Shown here in pieces: positions 8,258-17,136 of a stretch of 64,000 nucleotides of DNA. Positions within the stretch are counted from its first letter, which is position 1; each line of letters begins with the position of its first letter. This DNA is from Saccharopolyspora shandongensis (GTDB lineage Bacteria; Actinomycetota; Actinomycetes; Mycobacteriales; Pseudonocardiaceae). Both the position numbers and the translations under genes were made by a program. The stretch spans positions 62,001 through 126,000 of the forward strand of contig NZ_FNOK01000021.1 of the NCBI RefSeq assembly GCF_900106995.1, read 5' to 3'. Below the pieces are notes generated by a model, which saw only the letters and a list, made by a program, of their open reading frames with translations, was not told the origin of the DNA and did not search any database.

Positions 8258-9658
8258 TTAGAGCTTGGTCCAGGCGTCGGTGAGCACCGAGCGCAGGATC
8301 TGCTCCATTTCATCGAAGTCCTGCTGCGTGGAGATCAGTGGCGGGCACAGCTGAATGACGGGTTCGGCTCGGTCGTCGGACCGGCAGTACAACCCGTTGT
8401 CGAACAGTGCGGGCGAGACGAAGCCGCGCAGGACGCGCTCAGCCTCGTCGGCGCTGAAGGTCTCCTTGGTGGCCTTGTCCTTGACCAGCTCGATCCCGTA
8501 GAAGTAGCCCTGCCCGCGCACGTCACCGACGATCGGCAGGTCGAGCAGTTTATCCAGCGTGGCGCGGAAAGCCTGCTCGTTCGCCCGCACGTGACCGTAA
8601 AGATCCTCCGACTCCACGATGTCCAGGTTGGCCATCGCGACCGCGCAGGACACCGGGTGGCCGCCGTAGGTGGAGCCGTGGGCGAAGCTGCTGCCGTCGG
8701 CCAGGAAAGGCTGCATCAGGCGCTCGTCTGCGATCATCGCGCCCAGCGGTGCGTAGCCGGACGTCAGCCCCTTGGCGACCGTGATGATGTCGGGCTGGTA
8801 GCCGTAGCGCTGGGCCCCGAAGTCGTAGCCGAGCCGCCCGAACGCGCAGATCACCTCGTCGGAGACCAGCAGGACGTCGTAGGCGTCGCAGATCTCGCGG
8901 ACCCGCTGCCAGTACCCCGGGGGCGGTGGGAAGCAGCCGCCGGTGTTCTGCAGCGGCTCCAGGAAAACCGCCGCGACGGTGTCCGGGCCTTCCATCTCGA
9001 TGGCCGCGGCGATCTGGTCGGCGGCCCACCGCCCGAACGCCTGGTAGTCATCGGCGTGCTCCGGTGCGCGGTAGAAGTTGGTGTTGGGCACCTTGATCGC
9101 ACTGGGCACCAGCGGCTCGAAGTCCTGCTTGGCGCCTGGGATCCCGGTGATCGACAGTGCTCCCTGCGAGGTGCCGTGGTAGGCCAGCGATCGGCTGATC
9201 ACCTTGTGCTTGTTGGGTTTCCCGGTCTTCTTGAAGTACTGCTTGGCGAGTTTCCACGCGGTTTCCACCGCTTCGCCCCCGCCGCTGGTGAAGAACACCC
9301 GGTTCAAGTCGCCGGGAGCCTGCACGGCGATGCGTTCTGCGAGCTCGACCGCGCTGGGATGGGCGTGCGACCACAGGGGAAAGTAGGCCAGCCGCCTGGT
9401 CTGCTCGGCGGCGGCCTGGGCCAGCTCCTCCCGGCCGTGGCCCACCTGAACGGCGAACAGGCCCGCCAGCCCGTCGAAGTACCGCTTCCCGCGGTCGTCG
9501 TACACATGAGTGCCCTCGCCGCGGACGATCACGGGGATGTCGCTGTCGGCGAAGCTGGCGTGCTGCGCGAAGTGCAGCCACAGGTGGTCGCGTGCCCGGT
9601 CGCCGAGGGGGCGGGTGGGCGTGCTCTGCGGTGCGGCGGGCCTCTCCGTCGCGGTCAT
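8258..9658 (-). CDS. Class III aminotransferase (omega-amino acid:pyruvate type)
   Basis: 466 residues, PLP-dependent fold type I. Visible are the cofactor-binding FFTSGGGEAVETAWKLAKQY, the SRSLAYHGTSQGALSITG loop, the DEVICAFGRLG aspartate, and the Schiff-base Lys in ITVAKGLTSGYAPLGA near residue 295. Length and motifs match beta-alanine/putrescine/taurine-type omega-transaminases. ATG 9658 has a GAGGT ribosome site; the in-frame ATG at 9727 is further upstream and lacks support. It is divergent from an aminobutyraldehyde-type dehydrogenase, so the pair could convert a diamine or omega-amino acid to an aldehyde and then to an acid. Substrate not determinable here. Confidence 0.92.
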   Translation of the reverse strand: MTATERPAAPQSTPTRPLGDRARDHLWLHFAQHASFADSDIPVIVRGEGTHVYDDRGKRYFDGLAGLFAVQVGHGREELAQAAAEQTRRLAYFPLWSHAHPSAVELAERIAVQAPGDLNRVFFTSGGGEAVETAWKLAKQYFKKTGKPNKHKVISRSLAYHGTSQGALSITGIPGAKQDFEPLVPSAIKVPNTNFYRAPEHADDYQAFGRWAADQIAAAIEMEGPDTVAAVFLEPLQNTGGCFPPPPGYWQRVREICDAYDVLLVSDEVICAFGRLGYDFGAQRYGYQPDIITVAKGLTSGYAPLGAMIADERLMQPFLADGSSFAHGSTYGGHPVSCAVAMANLDIVESEDLYGHVRANEQAFRATLDKLLDLPIVGDVRGQGYFYGIELVKDKATKETFSADEAERVLRGFVSPALFDNGLYCRSDDRAEPVIQLCPPLISTQQDFDEMEQILRSVLTDAWTKL

Positions 9659-9816
9659 GGTCAACCTCACGTTCTGGTGGATGCGGGCTGGCTCAGGTGA
9701 ATCCTGCGCAGCGACGACCGTTCGCACGGGCGTCCCGCTGGAGGGACGACTCCGTAGGCCACGGACGAGTGTACAACGAAAAAACTCGTATGATCACGAC
9801 TTGACGATGGAAACCA

Positions 9817-9859
9817 TAGCAAGAGAGCATGTTGGTCAACTGATTCAGTTGTCTTGCTA
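9817..9859. promoter_or_regulatory. Nested palindromic operator in a divergent promoter region
   Basis: Between the divergent aminotransferase and aldehyde dehydrogenase genes lies a double inverted repeat. The outer arms are TAGCAAGA (9817-9824) and TCTTGCTA (9852-9859), a perfect 8-bp match. Inside is CAACTGATTCAGTTG (9837-9851), a perfect 7-1-7 palindrome. It is AT-rich relative to its surroundings and about 20-60 bases upstream of the dehydrogenase start, as expected for an operator. The truncated Lrp gene downstream of the aminotransferase is a candidate former regulator. Confidence 0.6.
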
Positions 9860-9876
9860 GGTAGAAGAGGTGTCTC

Positions 9877-11310
9877 GTGTCCAGTGGGCGAACGCTCGAC
9901 AACTTCATCGGCGGCCGCAGGGTTCCAGCAGCGGACGGCCGGACCCTCGACGTGATCAACCCTTGCACCGGCGATCCCTACGTCGCACAAGCGCTGTCCG
10001 GCGCGATCGATGTGGACAACGCGATGGCAGCCGCGGCCAAGGCATTCCGGGACTGGCGGCGGACCACTCCCGCGCAGCGTCAAATCGCGTTGAACCGCAT
10101 CGCCGATGACATCGAGGCGCGGGCGGACGAGATCGTCCGCGTGGAGTGCGAGAACACCGGCAAGCCCGTGGCGGTCATGCACTCCGAAGAAATGACCATG
10201 GTCCTGGACCACCTCCGCTTCTTCGCCGGAGCCGCACGAGTGCTCGAAGGGCGTGCCGCGGGCGAATACATGGCCGGCCACACCTCGTACGTACGCCGCG
10301 AACCCGTCGGGGTGTGCGCACAGGTCACCCCGTGGAACTACCCGCTGCTGATGGCGATCTGGAAGATCGCCCCCGCGCTGGCCGCTGGAAACACCGTCGT
10401 CCTCAAACCGTCCGAGACGACACCCGCCAGCACGCTCCTGCTGGCCGAGATCGCCGCCGAACACCTGCCCGCCGGGGTGTTCAACGTGGTCACCGGCGAC
10501 CGGGACACCGGACGCCGGCTCGTCGAGCACGCGGTTCCGGCGATGGCCTCGATCACCGGATCGGTGCGGGCTGGCATGGAGGTGGCCGGGTCCGCGGCCC
10601 GAGACCTCAAACGCCTCCACCTGGAACTGGGCGGGAAAGCGCCGGTGCTGGTCTTCGATGACGCCGACGTGGCTGCCGCGGCCGGAGGAATCGCGGCCGC
10701 CGGGTTCTTCAACGCCGGTCAGGACTGCACCGCGGCGACCCGGGTGCTGGTTCAGGACGGTCTGCACGACGAGTTCGTCGCGGCACTGGCCGAACAGGCA
10801 CGCAACACGCGGACCGGGCCGCCGGAGGACACCGATGTGCTGTACGGCCCGCTCAACAACGCCGCGCACTTGGAGAAGGTGTCGGGGTTCGTGGACCGGC
10901 TGCCCGGCTATGCAACTGTCCATTGCGGAGGTTCACGGGTCGGGGATCGCGGGTTCTTCTACGCGCCCACGGTGGTCTCCGGCGTTCGGCAGGAGGACGA
11001 GATCGTGCAGGAGGAGCTGTTCGGGCCGGTGATCACCGTCCAGTCGTTCTCGGGTGAGCAGGACGCGTTCGACAAGGCCAACGACGTCCGGTACGGCCTG
11101 GCCTCCTCGGTCTGGACAGCCGACCACGGCCGCGCGATGCGTGCTGCCCTGGAACTCGACTTCGGCACGGTCTGGCAGAACACGCACATCCCGGTGGTCG
11201 CGGAGATGCCGCACGGCGGGTTCAAGCAGTCCGGCTACGGCAAGGACCTGTCGATGTACGGCCTGGAGGACTACACGCGCATCAAGCACGTCATGTCGAG
11301 CCTGAGCTGA
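9877..11310 (+). CDS. NAD-dependent aldehyde dehydrogenase (gamma-aminobutyraldehyde/betaine aldehyde type)
   Basis: 477 residues, ALDH superfamily. The cofactor site VTPWNYPLLMAIWKIAPALA, the catalytic base in LELGGKAPVLVFDDAD (about residue 250) and the nucleophilic Cys in NAGQDCTAATRVL (about residue 284) are intact, and the C-terminal PHGGFKQSGYGKD stretch is typical of aminobutyraldehyde dehydrogenases. Start GTG 9877 follows AGAAGAGGT. Divergent from the omega-aminotransferase, it likely oxidises the aldehyde made by that enzyme to an omega-amino acid or dicarboxylate semialdehyde product. Substrate is inferred only from family and context. Confidence 0.92.
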   Translation: MSSGRTLDNFIGGRRVPAADGRTLDVINPCTGDPYVAQALSGAIDVDNAMAAAAKAFRDWRRTTPAQRQIALNRIADDIEARADEIVRVECENTGKPVAVMHSEEMTMVLDHLRFFAGAARVLEGRAAGEYMAGHTSYVRREPVGVCAQVTPWNYPLLMAIWKIAPALAAGNTVVLKPSETTPASTLLLAEIAAEHLPAGVFNVVTGDRDTGRRLVEHAVPAMASITGSVRAGMEVAGSAARDLKRLHLELGGKAPVLVFDDADVAAAAGGIAAAGFFNAGQDCTAATRVLVQDGLHDEFVAALAEQARNTRTGPPEDTDVLYGPLNNAAHLEKVSGFVDRLPGYATVHCGGSRVGDRGFFYAPTVVSGVRQEDEIVQEELFGPVITVQSFSGEQDAFDKANDVRYGLASSVWTADHGRAMRAALELDFGTVWQNTHIPVVAEMPHGGFKQSGYGKDLSMYGLEDYTRIKHVMSSLS

Positions 11311-11439
11311 CCCCGCTGGCGGCCCAGCGGCCGATGAGTGCGACGGCTTGTCCGGTGATCGGCCGGTATCCGGCGAGACGGTTCCGCCGGCGTTGGCCCC
11401 ACACACGCGGGAAGTCGGCGAGCGAACCGCGGGTCGTAG

Positions 11440-11840
11440 GAGCAGCGAGACGGTAATCTCGAAGACGGCCCCGGACGGCGTGACCACGACCTTCGGCTAC
11501 GACGACGTCTCTCGTCTGACCGAAGTCGTCGAGCCCGTTGTGGCCGATGCGGTGCGGACAGCAGCACCAACGGCGGACCACGCACGTCTGCAACGCCGAC
11601 CGCACGGTCAAAGAGACCACAGTGGACGGCGCCGTCGGCACTGATGCGCCGAGGACGACGGCCTAACCGACGCGATGGGACGCACCCGCGCCTTCACCTA
11701 CTACGAGGACAACCTGCTCGCCTCCGAGCGTCTCGTCGGCACCCTCGCCTCGCACAATGCAGGCGGTGTGTCGACGGATGTCGTGTTCAACGCCTTCGGC
11801 GAACTGGTCTCCGTGCCGCCGCAGCTCGCCCACAGCTGGG
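11440..11840 (+). pseudogene. RHS/YD-repeat protein debris
   Basis: Two separated pieces in different frames resemble RHS/YD repeats. The first (about 11450-11550) reads TVISKTAPDGVTTTFGYDDVSRLTEV; the second (about 11678-11830) contains AFTYYEDNLLASERLVGTL and DVVFNAFGELVSVP. RHS proteins are large, secreted, toxin-carrying polymorphic proteins; no intact frame, toxin or immunity gene is visible here. The rest of 11311-12240 has no convincing gene, only a short frame from about 11948 that begins SEPDLAAALAKITAV and cannot be identified. Confidence 0.5.
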
Positions 11841-12248
11841 CGGAGGCGTCCTCCTTCCTCGCGATCTTCGCGAATCCCTGGCTGTTGGGCGCTCCGCCTC
11901 CGTCGTGACCACAGTGGATCAGTTGGTGCTCCGGTGCACTCGGTCTGGTGTCCGAGCCCGACCTGGCCGCCGCGCTGGCAAAGATCACCGCCGTCACGGG
12001 TGCCGGGCGACCTCCCCGCGCGTCGAGCGCGCTGTGGCCACCCGACGAGCGGGGCTTGCATTTTCGGTCGATGCGGCCGATATGTGACGGTCGAGAAGCC
12101 TCCGATGCATCCGAAGGTCTCATCGATTCCGCGGCAGTCCTGCGGATGCAGTTCTGGCCCCAGCCAACGGCTTCCGGATCGGTCTGCGCCGCGCCGCTCC
12201 TCTTTGTCATCAGGTGCTTCTGGCGGTCGCGGAAGATTCGCGTCTTAT

Positions 12249-12263
12249 GTCAACACCGTTGAC
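12249..12263. promoter_or_regulatory. Operator GTCAAC-ACC-GTTGAC upstream of the permease operon
   Basis: Perfect 6-3-6 palindrome about 80 bases before the permease start. Its right half forms a -35-like TTGACG (12259-12264); a TGTGAT (12282-12287) follows 17 bases later as a plausible -10. The same motif with the same overlap of TTGACG lies before the TetR gene (19505-19519) and, slightly degenerate, before the FAD oxidoreductase gene (19388-19402). A repressor bound here would cover the promoter. TetR encoded at 19578 is the obvious candidate. Confidence 0.7.
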
Positions 12264-12340
12264 GCGGATGTCAGGGTCAGGTGTGATGTCGGGCACCGCG
12301 CAACACGCCTGTTGCCATCCCCACACCTGCCAGGAGTCAC

Positions 12341-13858
12341 GTGATGTCCACGTCCTCGCCCAGGCACCCTGGCGGCCCAACCGCTCCGGAATCGGCCGCC
12401 CCGAAATCGATTGCCCTGCCCAAGATCCTCGGCGTCGCCGATGGCATCGCCATCACCCTGTCGAACGTCAGCCCGGTCGTGTCGATCGGCGTCGGCCTCG
12501 GCACCATCGGCGCGGCCATCGGCGTCGCCGGGCTGCCGGCTGCGTTCCTGCTCGCGTTCCTGCCGATCGCCGGTATCGCGTTCGCCTTCGCCAAACTCAA
12601 CGAGTACGACCGCAACTGCGGTACCGCGTACGTGTGGGTCGGCAAGGTGCTCGGTCCCTGGTGGGGATACCTCATCGGCTGGCTGCTGATGGCCTCCAAC
12701 ATCATCTTCCTCGCCTATGCGGCTCCGCTCGCCGGGGACTACGGCCTGCAGACCCTGGTCGCCTTCGGAGTCGACGGCGTCGGGGCCCTGCGCCCCGGCT
12801 CGTACCAGCTCGTGGCGACCGTCGCGGGTGTGGCGTTGCTGGCCGGTCTGGCGTGGCTCGCGGTGTGCGGTGTCGACATCTGCGCGAAATACCAGAAGGT
12901 GCTCGTCGTCGTCGAGGCCGGCACCGTGGCCTTCTTCTGCGGTTGGGCGCTACTGGACGGGGCGGAGGCGGAGTTCAGCTGGTCCTGGTTCTCCCCGGCC
13001 GTCTTCCCTTCGCCATCGGTGCTGGCGACGGGCTTGGTGCTGTCGGTCTACATGTACTGGGGTTGGGAGGCCGCCTTCGCGGTCACGGAGGAGACCGTGG
13101 GCCGGCGCACCTCGTCCAGAGCCGGCTTCACCACGCTGCTGATCGTGCTCGCGCTGTTCCTGTTCGCCTCCGTCTCGTTCCAGAAGGCGACCACGCCGGA
13201 AGAACTCGTGGAGCACGGGGCCTCCGCGCTGCCCTACCTCGGCGGCAAGCTCGCGGGGCCGGTGGGCGCGGCCGTGGCGACCGGGGTGCTGTTCCTGTGC
13301 ATCGTGTCCTGCATCCAGTCCGTCCTCATCGGGGCGGCGCGTGGGGCGCTGGCGATGGGACGGGATGGGGTGCTGGGACCTGTCTGGGCGAAGCTGCACC
13401 CCAGGCGGGCGACGCCGGCTCACGGAACCGCCGTCATCACGCTGATCTCGGGCGTACTCGCCTTCGTCTCGCTGGGACTCGGGACGGTCAACACGATCAT
13501 CGTCGGATCGGTGACCGCGGTGGGCATCCTCGTCTCGTTCTACTACGCGCTCACCGGAATCGCGTCTGCCGTGCTCTTCTTCCGCCGCGCCCTCGGCAAC
13601 CTGCGCATGCTCGTCACCGCGGTCATCGTTCCGCTGTTGTCGGGCCTCGTGCTCGCCGGGCTCGGCGGCTACCTCGCGTACTTGAACTGGACCAGCACCG
13701 ACAGCTTCGCCTTCGACGCCGCCAACGGGCGGTTCCTGACCCTGCTGCCCGTCGTGATTCTCGTGCTGGGAATCCCGATGGGCATGTGGAAGAAGTACGT
13801 GCGCAAGTCGCCGTACTTCATCCCCGGCGCGGAACGCGTCGATCCACCGCAGCACTGA
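12341..13858 (+). CDS. APC-family amino acid/polyamine permease
   Basis: About 505 residues with some twelve hydrophobic segments. The N-terminal pattern (LPKILGVADGIAITLSNVSPVVSIGVGLGTIGAAIG) and FAKLNEYDRNCGTAYVWVGKVLGPWWGYLIGW are characteristic of APC-superfamily amino acid-polyamine-organocation permeases. Start GTG 12341 or ATG 12344 (better spacing to AGGAG). First gene of a two-gene unit with the amidohydrolase; it probably imports the amine or amide substrate that the enzymes in this region degrade. Substrate unknown. An operator motif shared with the TetR and oxidoreductase promoters sits about 80 bases upstream. Confidence 0.9.
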   Translation: MMSTSSPRHPGGPTAPESAAPKSIALPKILGVADGIAITLSNVSPVVSIGVGLGTIGAAIGVAGLPAAFLLAFLPIAGIAFAFAKLNEYDRNCGTAYVWVGKVLGPWWGYLIGWLLMASNIIFLAYAAPLAGDYGLQTLVAFGVDGVGALRPGSYQLVATVAGVALLAGLAWLAVCGVDICAKYQKVLVVVEAGTVAFFCGWALLDGAEAEFSWSWFSPAVFPSPSVLATGLVLSVYMYWGWEAAFAVTEETVGRRTSSRAGFTTLLIVLALFLFASVSFQKATTPEELVEHGASALPYLGGKLAGPVGAAVATGVLFLCIVSCIQSVLIGAARGALAMGRDGVLGPVWAKLHPRRATPAHGTAVITLISGVLAFVSLGLGTVNTIIVGSVTAVGILVSFYYALTGIASAVLFFRRALGNLRMLVTAVIVPLLSGLVLAGLGGYLAYLNWTSTDSFAFDAANGRFLTLLPVVILVLGIPMGMWKKYVRKSPYFIPGAERVDPPQH

Positions 13859-13887
13859 AAACTCCAACACGGAAGGAAATTCCCACG

Positions 13888-15576
13888 ATGACAACGGCGA
13901 CCGACCGCCACGCAGACCTCGTCCTGACCGGAGCCCGGATCAGGCTCGGCTCCGGCCGTTGGGCCGGTGCCGTGGCGGTCCGGGACGGGATCATCGCCGC
14001 GATCGGCGACGAATCCGACGTGCTCGACCTGGCCGGCCGCCGCACCCGGGTCGTCTCAGCCAGGGGCGGGTTGGTCGTCCCTGGCTTCCAGGACAGCCAT
14101 GTCCACGCTCCGTTCGCGGGACGCGAGCGTCGGCGGCTGTGGTTGTACGACCTGACCGGGCGCCACGCCTACCTCGACGCGATCGCCGAGTACGCCCGGG
14201 CGCATCCCGCGGAACCGTGGATCCTCGGCGGCGGCTGGTCGATGGAGCACTTTCCCGGCGGCACACCGCGGAAGGAGGACCTGGACGCGATCGTGCCGGA
14301 CCGGCCGGTCTTCCTGTTCAACCGGGACGTCCACGGGGCGTGGGTGAACTCCCGGGCCCTGCAGGTCGCCGGGATCGACCGGGACACCGCCGACCCCGCC
14401 GACGGCCGGATCGAGCGGGACCCCGCCACCGGCGAGCCCACCGGCACCCTGCACGAGGGAGCCGCCTACCGCGTGAACGACGAACTCATACCGGCGCCCA
14501 CCCGGGCCGAGTGGGAGGCGGCCATCCTGGACGCCCAGGCGTACCTGCACTCGCTGGGGATCACCGGCTGGCAGGACGCCTGGGTCAGTCCCGAGACCCA
14601 GGAGGCGTACCAGGTGCTGGCCGCTGACGGGCGGTTGACCGCCCGTGTGGTCGGGGCGCTGTGGTGGGAGCGGCACCAGGGTCTGGAGCAGATCCCGGAG
14701 CTGCTGGCACGCCGTGAGCTCGGGTCGAAGGCCGGCGTTTCCCCGAGCGGCGGACCGGGTTCGGGTTTCCACCCGCGGACCGTCAAGATCATGACCGACG
14801 GGGTGCTGGAGAACCGCACCGGCGCCCTGCTGGAGCCCTACTGCGACGGCTGCGGCGGTCACACCGACAACCGCGGGATCAACTTCATCGACCCAGAGTT
14901 GCTCGCCGCAGCTCTCACCGAACTGGACGCGGCGGGCTTCCAGGTCCACATGCATGCCATCGGGGACCACGCCGTGCGCAACGCGCTGGATGCCGTCGAA
15001 GCGGCTCGCACGGCCAACGGCCCGTCCGACCGCAGGCACCACATCGCCCACATCCAAGTGGTGCAGCCGCAGGACGTCAGGCGTTTCGCGGAGCTGGACG
15101 TCGTCGCCAACTGCCAGACGTACTGGGCCCAGAGCGAACCGCAGATGGACGAGCTGACCGTCCCGGTGCTGGGGCCGGAGCGTGCGGCGATGCAGTACCC
15201 GTTCGCGGACCTGCTGGCCTCGGGGGCGCGGCTGGCGATGGGCAGCGACTGGGCGGTGACGACGGCGAACCCCTTGGATCAGATGGAGGTCGCGGTCACC
15301 CGGATCGACCCGGAGAACCGCGGCAACGCCCCGTTCCTGCCCAGCCAGCGGCTCACCCTCGACGATGCCCTCGACGCCTTCACGGCCGGGTCCGCCTTCG
15401 TCAACCACGATGCCCACGGCGGCGCGGTCGAGGTCGGTCGCCGCGCTGACCTCGCCCTGCTCGACACGGACATCTGTGCCCCGGGCTTCGTCACCGCGGA
15501 CAAGGCACCCCTGGCGGATGCCCGGGTGCTGCTGACCGTGGCGGGAGGCGCGGTGGTCCACGACATCCTGAGCTGA
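13888..15576 (+). CDS. Amidohydrolase, YtcJ/imidazolonepropionase-like (amidohydrolase-3)
   Basis: 562 residues. It has the N-terminal small beta domain of metal-dependent hydrolases (VLTGARIRLGS, VAVRDGIIAAIGD), then the metal-binding VPGFQDSHVHAPFAG with HxH, an IMTDGVLENRTGALLEPY segment typical of YtcJ-like proteins, HMHAIGDHAVRNALDA, and the final MGSDWAV aspartate. Family members hydrolyse C-N bonds in N-substituted formamides, amides or cyclic substrates; the substrate is unknown here. ATG 13888 has GGAAGGAA upstream. It lies 29 bases after the permease and is presumably co-transcribed with it. A strong hairpin follows the stop. Confidence 0.93.
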   Translation: MTTATDRHADLVLTGARIRLGSGRWAGAVAVRDGIIAAIGDESDVLDLAGRRTRVVSARGGLVVPGFQDSHVHAPFAGRERRRLWLYDLTGRHAYLDAIAEYARAHPAEPWILGGGWSMEHFPGGTPRKEDLDAIVPDRPVFLFNRDVHGAWVNSRALQVAGIDRDTADPADGRIERDPATGEPTGTLHEGAAYRVNDELIPAPTRAEWEAAILDAQAYLHSLGITGWQDAWVSPETQEAYQVLAADGRLTARVVGALWWERHQGLEQIPELLARRELGSKAGVSPSGGPGSGFHPRTVKIMTDGVLENRTGALLEPYCDGCGGHTDNRGINFIDPELLAAALTELDAAGFQVHMHAIGDHAVRNALDAVEAARTANGPSDRRHHIAHIQVVQPQDVRRFAELDVVANCQTYWAQSEPQMDELTVPVLGPERAAMQYPFADLLASGARLAMGSDWAVTTANPLDQMEVAVTRIDPENRGNAPFLPSQRLTLDDALDAFTAGSAFVNHDAHGGAVEVGRRADLALLDTDICAPGFVTADKAPLADARVLLTVAGGAVVHDILS

Positions 15577-15591
15577 CGGCGGGTCCACCAC

Positions 15592-15619
15592 GCGGCTCGG
15601 CTACCCGTAGCCGGGCCGC
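15592..15619 (+). terminator. Hairpin terminator after the amidohydrolase gene
   Basis: GCGGCTCGGCTAC (15592-15604) pairs with GTAGCCGGGCCGC (15607-15619) with one mismatch and a two-base gap. It starts 15 bases after the amidohydrolase stop and is followed by GTTCCTCGTCT. It separates the permease operon from the IS607-type element. Confidence 0.65.
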
Positions 15620-15639
15620 GTTCCTCGTCTGCTGGTTTC

Positions 15640-15760
15640 GAAGAGTCACGCTGAGCGTGGGAACGCGTTTGCTTGCGTCGCTGGGGTAGCCGACGTGGGG
15701 GCGACTCGTGACCCCCTGGTGTTGCGTCGCTGATCCACGTCGGCGAACCCCAAGCCCCAC
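15640..15760 (-). ncRNA. Candidate omegaRNA (TnpB guide scaffold) and element right end
   Basis: At the 3' end of tnpB the sequence is strongly structured. GCCGACGTGG (15689-15698) pairs perfectly with CCACGTCGGC (15735-15744); inside, a G-run at 15697-15701 can pair with CCCCC at 15712-15716. GCGTCGCTG is repeated directly at 15675-15683 and 15724-15732. OmegaRNAs of IS605/IS607 elements are transcribed from this place and carry such pseudoknot-prone stems, with the guide just outside the element end. The exact right boundary is not visible, so the limits are approximate. Confidence 0.5.
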
Positions 15761-17136
15761 CGGGACCGGAATTCCTCGTCGAGCATGGTCAGGATTTGTC
15801 CACGGTTCCGGTCGGTCCAATGCCTGCTGTTCTGGGAACGTCCCAGTACCGTGCGGGCACCACCGATGTCGGCGTGAACGGTCTTACCGCAGAACCCGCA
15901 CCGGAACTTGGTTTGGGTTGTGCGGTTGGTCTTGCTGGTGTAGCCGCAGCCGGTGCATTCCCGGCTGGTGTGCGCGGGGTTGACCTCAACAGTGGCGACC
16001 CCTTGGTCTTCCGCAAGGGAAGCAAGCTTGGTGTTGACGGCGCCGCGTCCGGTGTTGGACAGCAGGCGTCGCATGCGCTTGGACAGGCGGCCTTCGCGGG
16101 CCATGCCCTGGAAATTCAGCTTTTCGATTACGAGCGTGTCGATCGAGTCGTCTGCGATGATGCGGTTAAGGCAGCGGTTGACTTCGTTGGTGATGAACCC
16201 GCGAACGTCCTGCACCAGCGCCCGATAGCGCCGCGAGTCACGGAGTTTGATTCCGTTGCGCTGCAACGCGGCCATGAGTGGTTGCAGACGCGCGTCGTAG
16301 GCGCGGAGCCGGTCGAGGAATCCGCGTCCGTGCAGATGCCCGTCGCTGGTGGCGAACAGGGTGGACATGCCCCAGTCGATACCTACCTCACGTCCACCGG
16401 TACGGGCTGGATTTTTGGGTGTGTGGATGACGAGCCGGTAGTCCACCGTGCCGTCAGTGTTGACATGCACCTGGCAGTGGTTGGCCAGCTTCGCGCCCGG
16501 CTGCGCGAGCCGGTCAAGGAACGCGCGGTGCGCGTGCAACGGGATCACAACGGGCTTACCGGCGATGAGGGTGGCGATGCGGACCCAGTAGTCGCCGTGA
16601 TGACCGTTGGGTGTTTCGACCTTGGCGACCTTGCCATCCATCACCATCGTCCGCAGCCGACGCATGTCCGGCCGACCAACCCGGGTGCGGACGTGCTTCA
16701 TGATGCGGCGAGCGAGCCGCATGGTCTCAGCGGGGATGCTGCGTTTGCTGGTGATCGCCACGCCGTCGCCCTCAACCGGGAGATACCAGGCGCGGGACTT
16801 GTTGACATAGAACAAGTCCTTACGCACCTGACCGGTGATTGCGGACGCAGCGACGGTCCGACGGAAGACGCGTTCGCAGTTGCCCAACCACGATTTGTGC
16901 TGGGCAATGGACTGAGCTCGAACCGAGTCCCACTGGCGTTGCGACAGCCCACCATCCCAGCCCTTGGCGTCCACCCACTTAGGGAGCTCGCCGGTGGTGA
17001 AGATGAGGCGAGCAACCTCAGCCTGCATGCGGCCAAGACCGGCCTGCCACACCGGCAGGATCTCGGCTACCCGCTCATCCTTGATCCGGTGCGAGCTGCT
17101 GCGCAGACGGAACGCACGCGATGCCGTCCCGCTCAT
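15646..17136 (-). CDS. tnpB: TnpB RNA-guided nuclease of an IS607-type element
   Basis: 496 residues, OrfB/TnpB family (ancestor group of Cas12). The split RuvC site is intact: Asp in REVGIDWGMSTLFA (about 253), Glu in LVIEKLNF (about 338) and Asp in HADIGGARTVLGR (about 423). A four-Cys zinc finger (CTGCG...CGFCG) lies near 393-412. TnpB uses an omegaRNA made from the element's 3' end to cut donor DNA and promote transposon retention. Its start overlaps the tnpA stop. The C-terminal 25-30 residues coincide with the structured candidate omegaRNA region, as in other elements. The catalytic residues argue that it is functional. Confidence 0.93.
   Translation of the reverse strand: MSGTASRAFRLRSSSHRIKDERVAEILPVWQAGLGRMQAEVARLIFTTGELPKWVDAKGWDGGLSQRQWDSVRAQSIAQHKSWLGNCERVFRRTVAASAITGQVRKDLFYVNKSRAWYLPVEGDGVAITSKRSIPAETMRLARRIMKHVRTRVGRPDMRRLRTMVMDGKVAKVETPNGHHGDYWVRIATLIAGKPVVIPLHAHRAFLDRLAQPGAKLANHCQVHVNTDGTVDYRLVIHTPKNPARTGGREVGIDWGMSTLFATSDGHLHGRGFLDRLRAYDARLQPLMAALQRNGIKLRDSRRYRALVQDVRGFITNEVNRCLNRIIADDSIDTLVIEKLNFQGMAREGRLSKRMRRLLSNTGRGAVNTKLASLAEDQGVATVEVNPAHTSRECTGCGYTSKTNRTTQTKFRCGFCGKTVHADIGGARTVLGRSQNSRHWTDRNRGQILTMLDEEFRSRWGLGFADVDQRRNTRGSRVAPTSATPATQANAFPRSA

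Noticed and set aside
8084-9700. 538-residue plus-strand frame
   Set aside because: Shadow of the omega-aminotransferase on the opposite strand, no recognisable motif.
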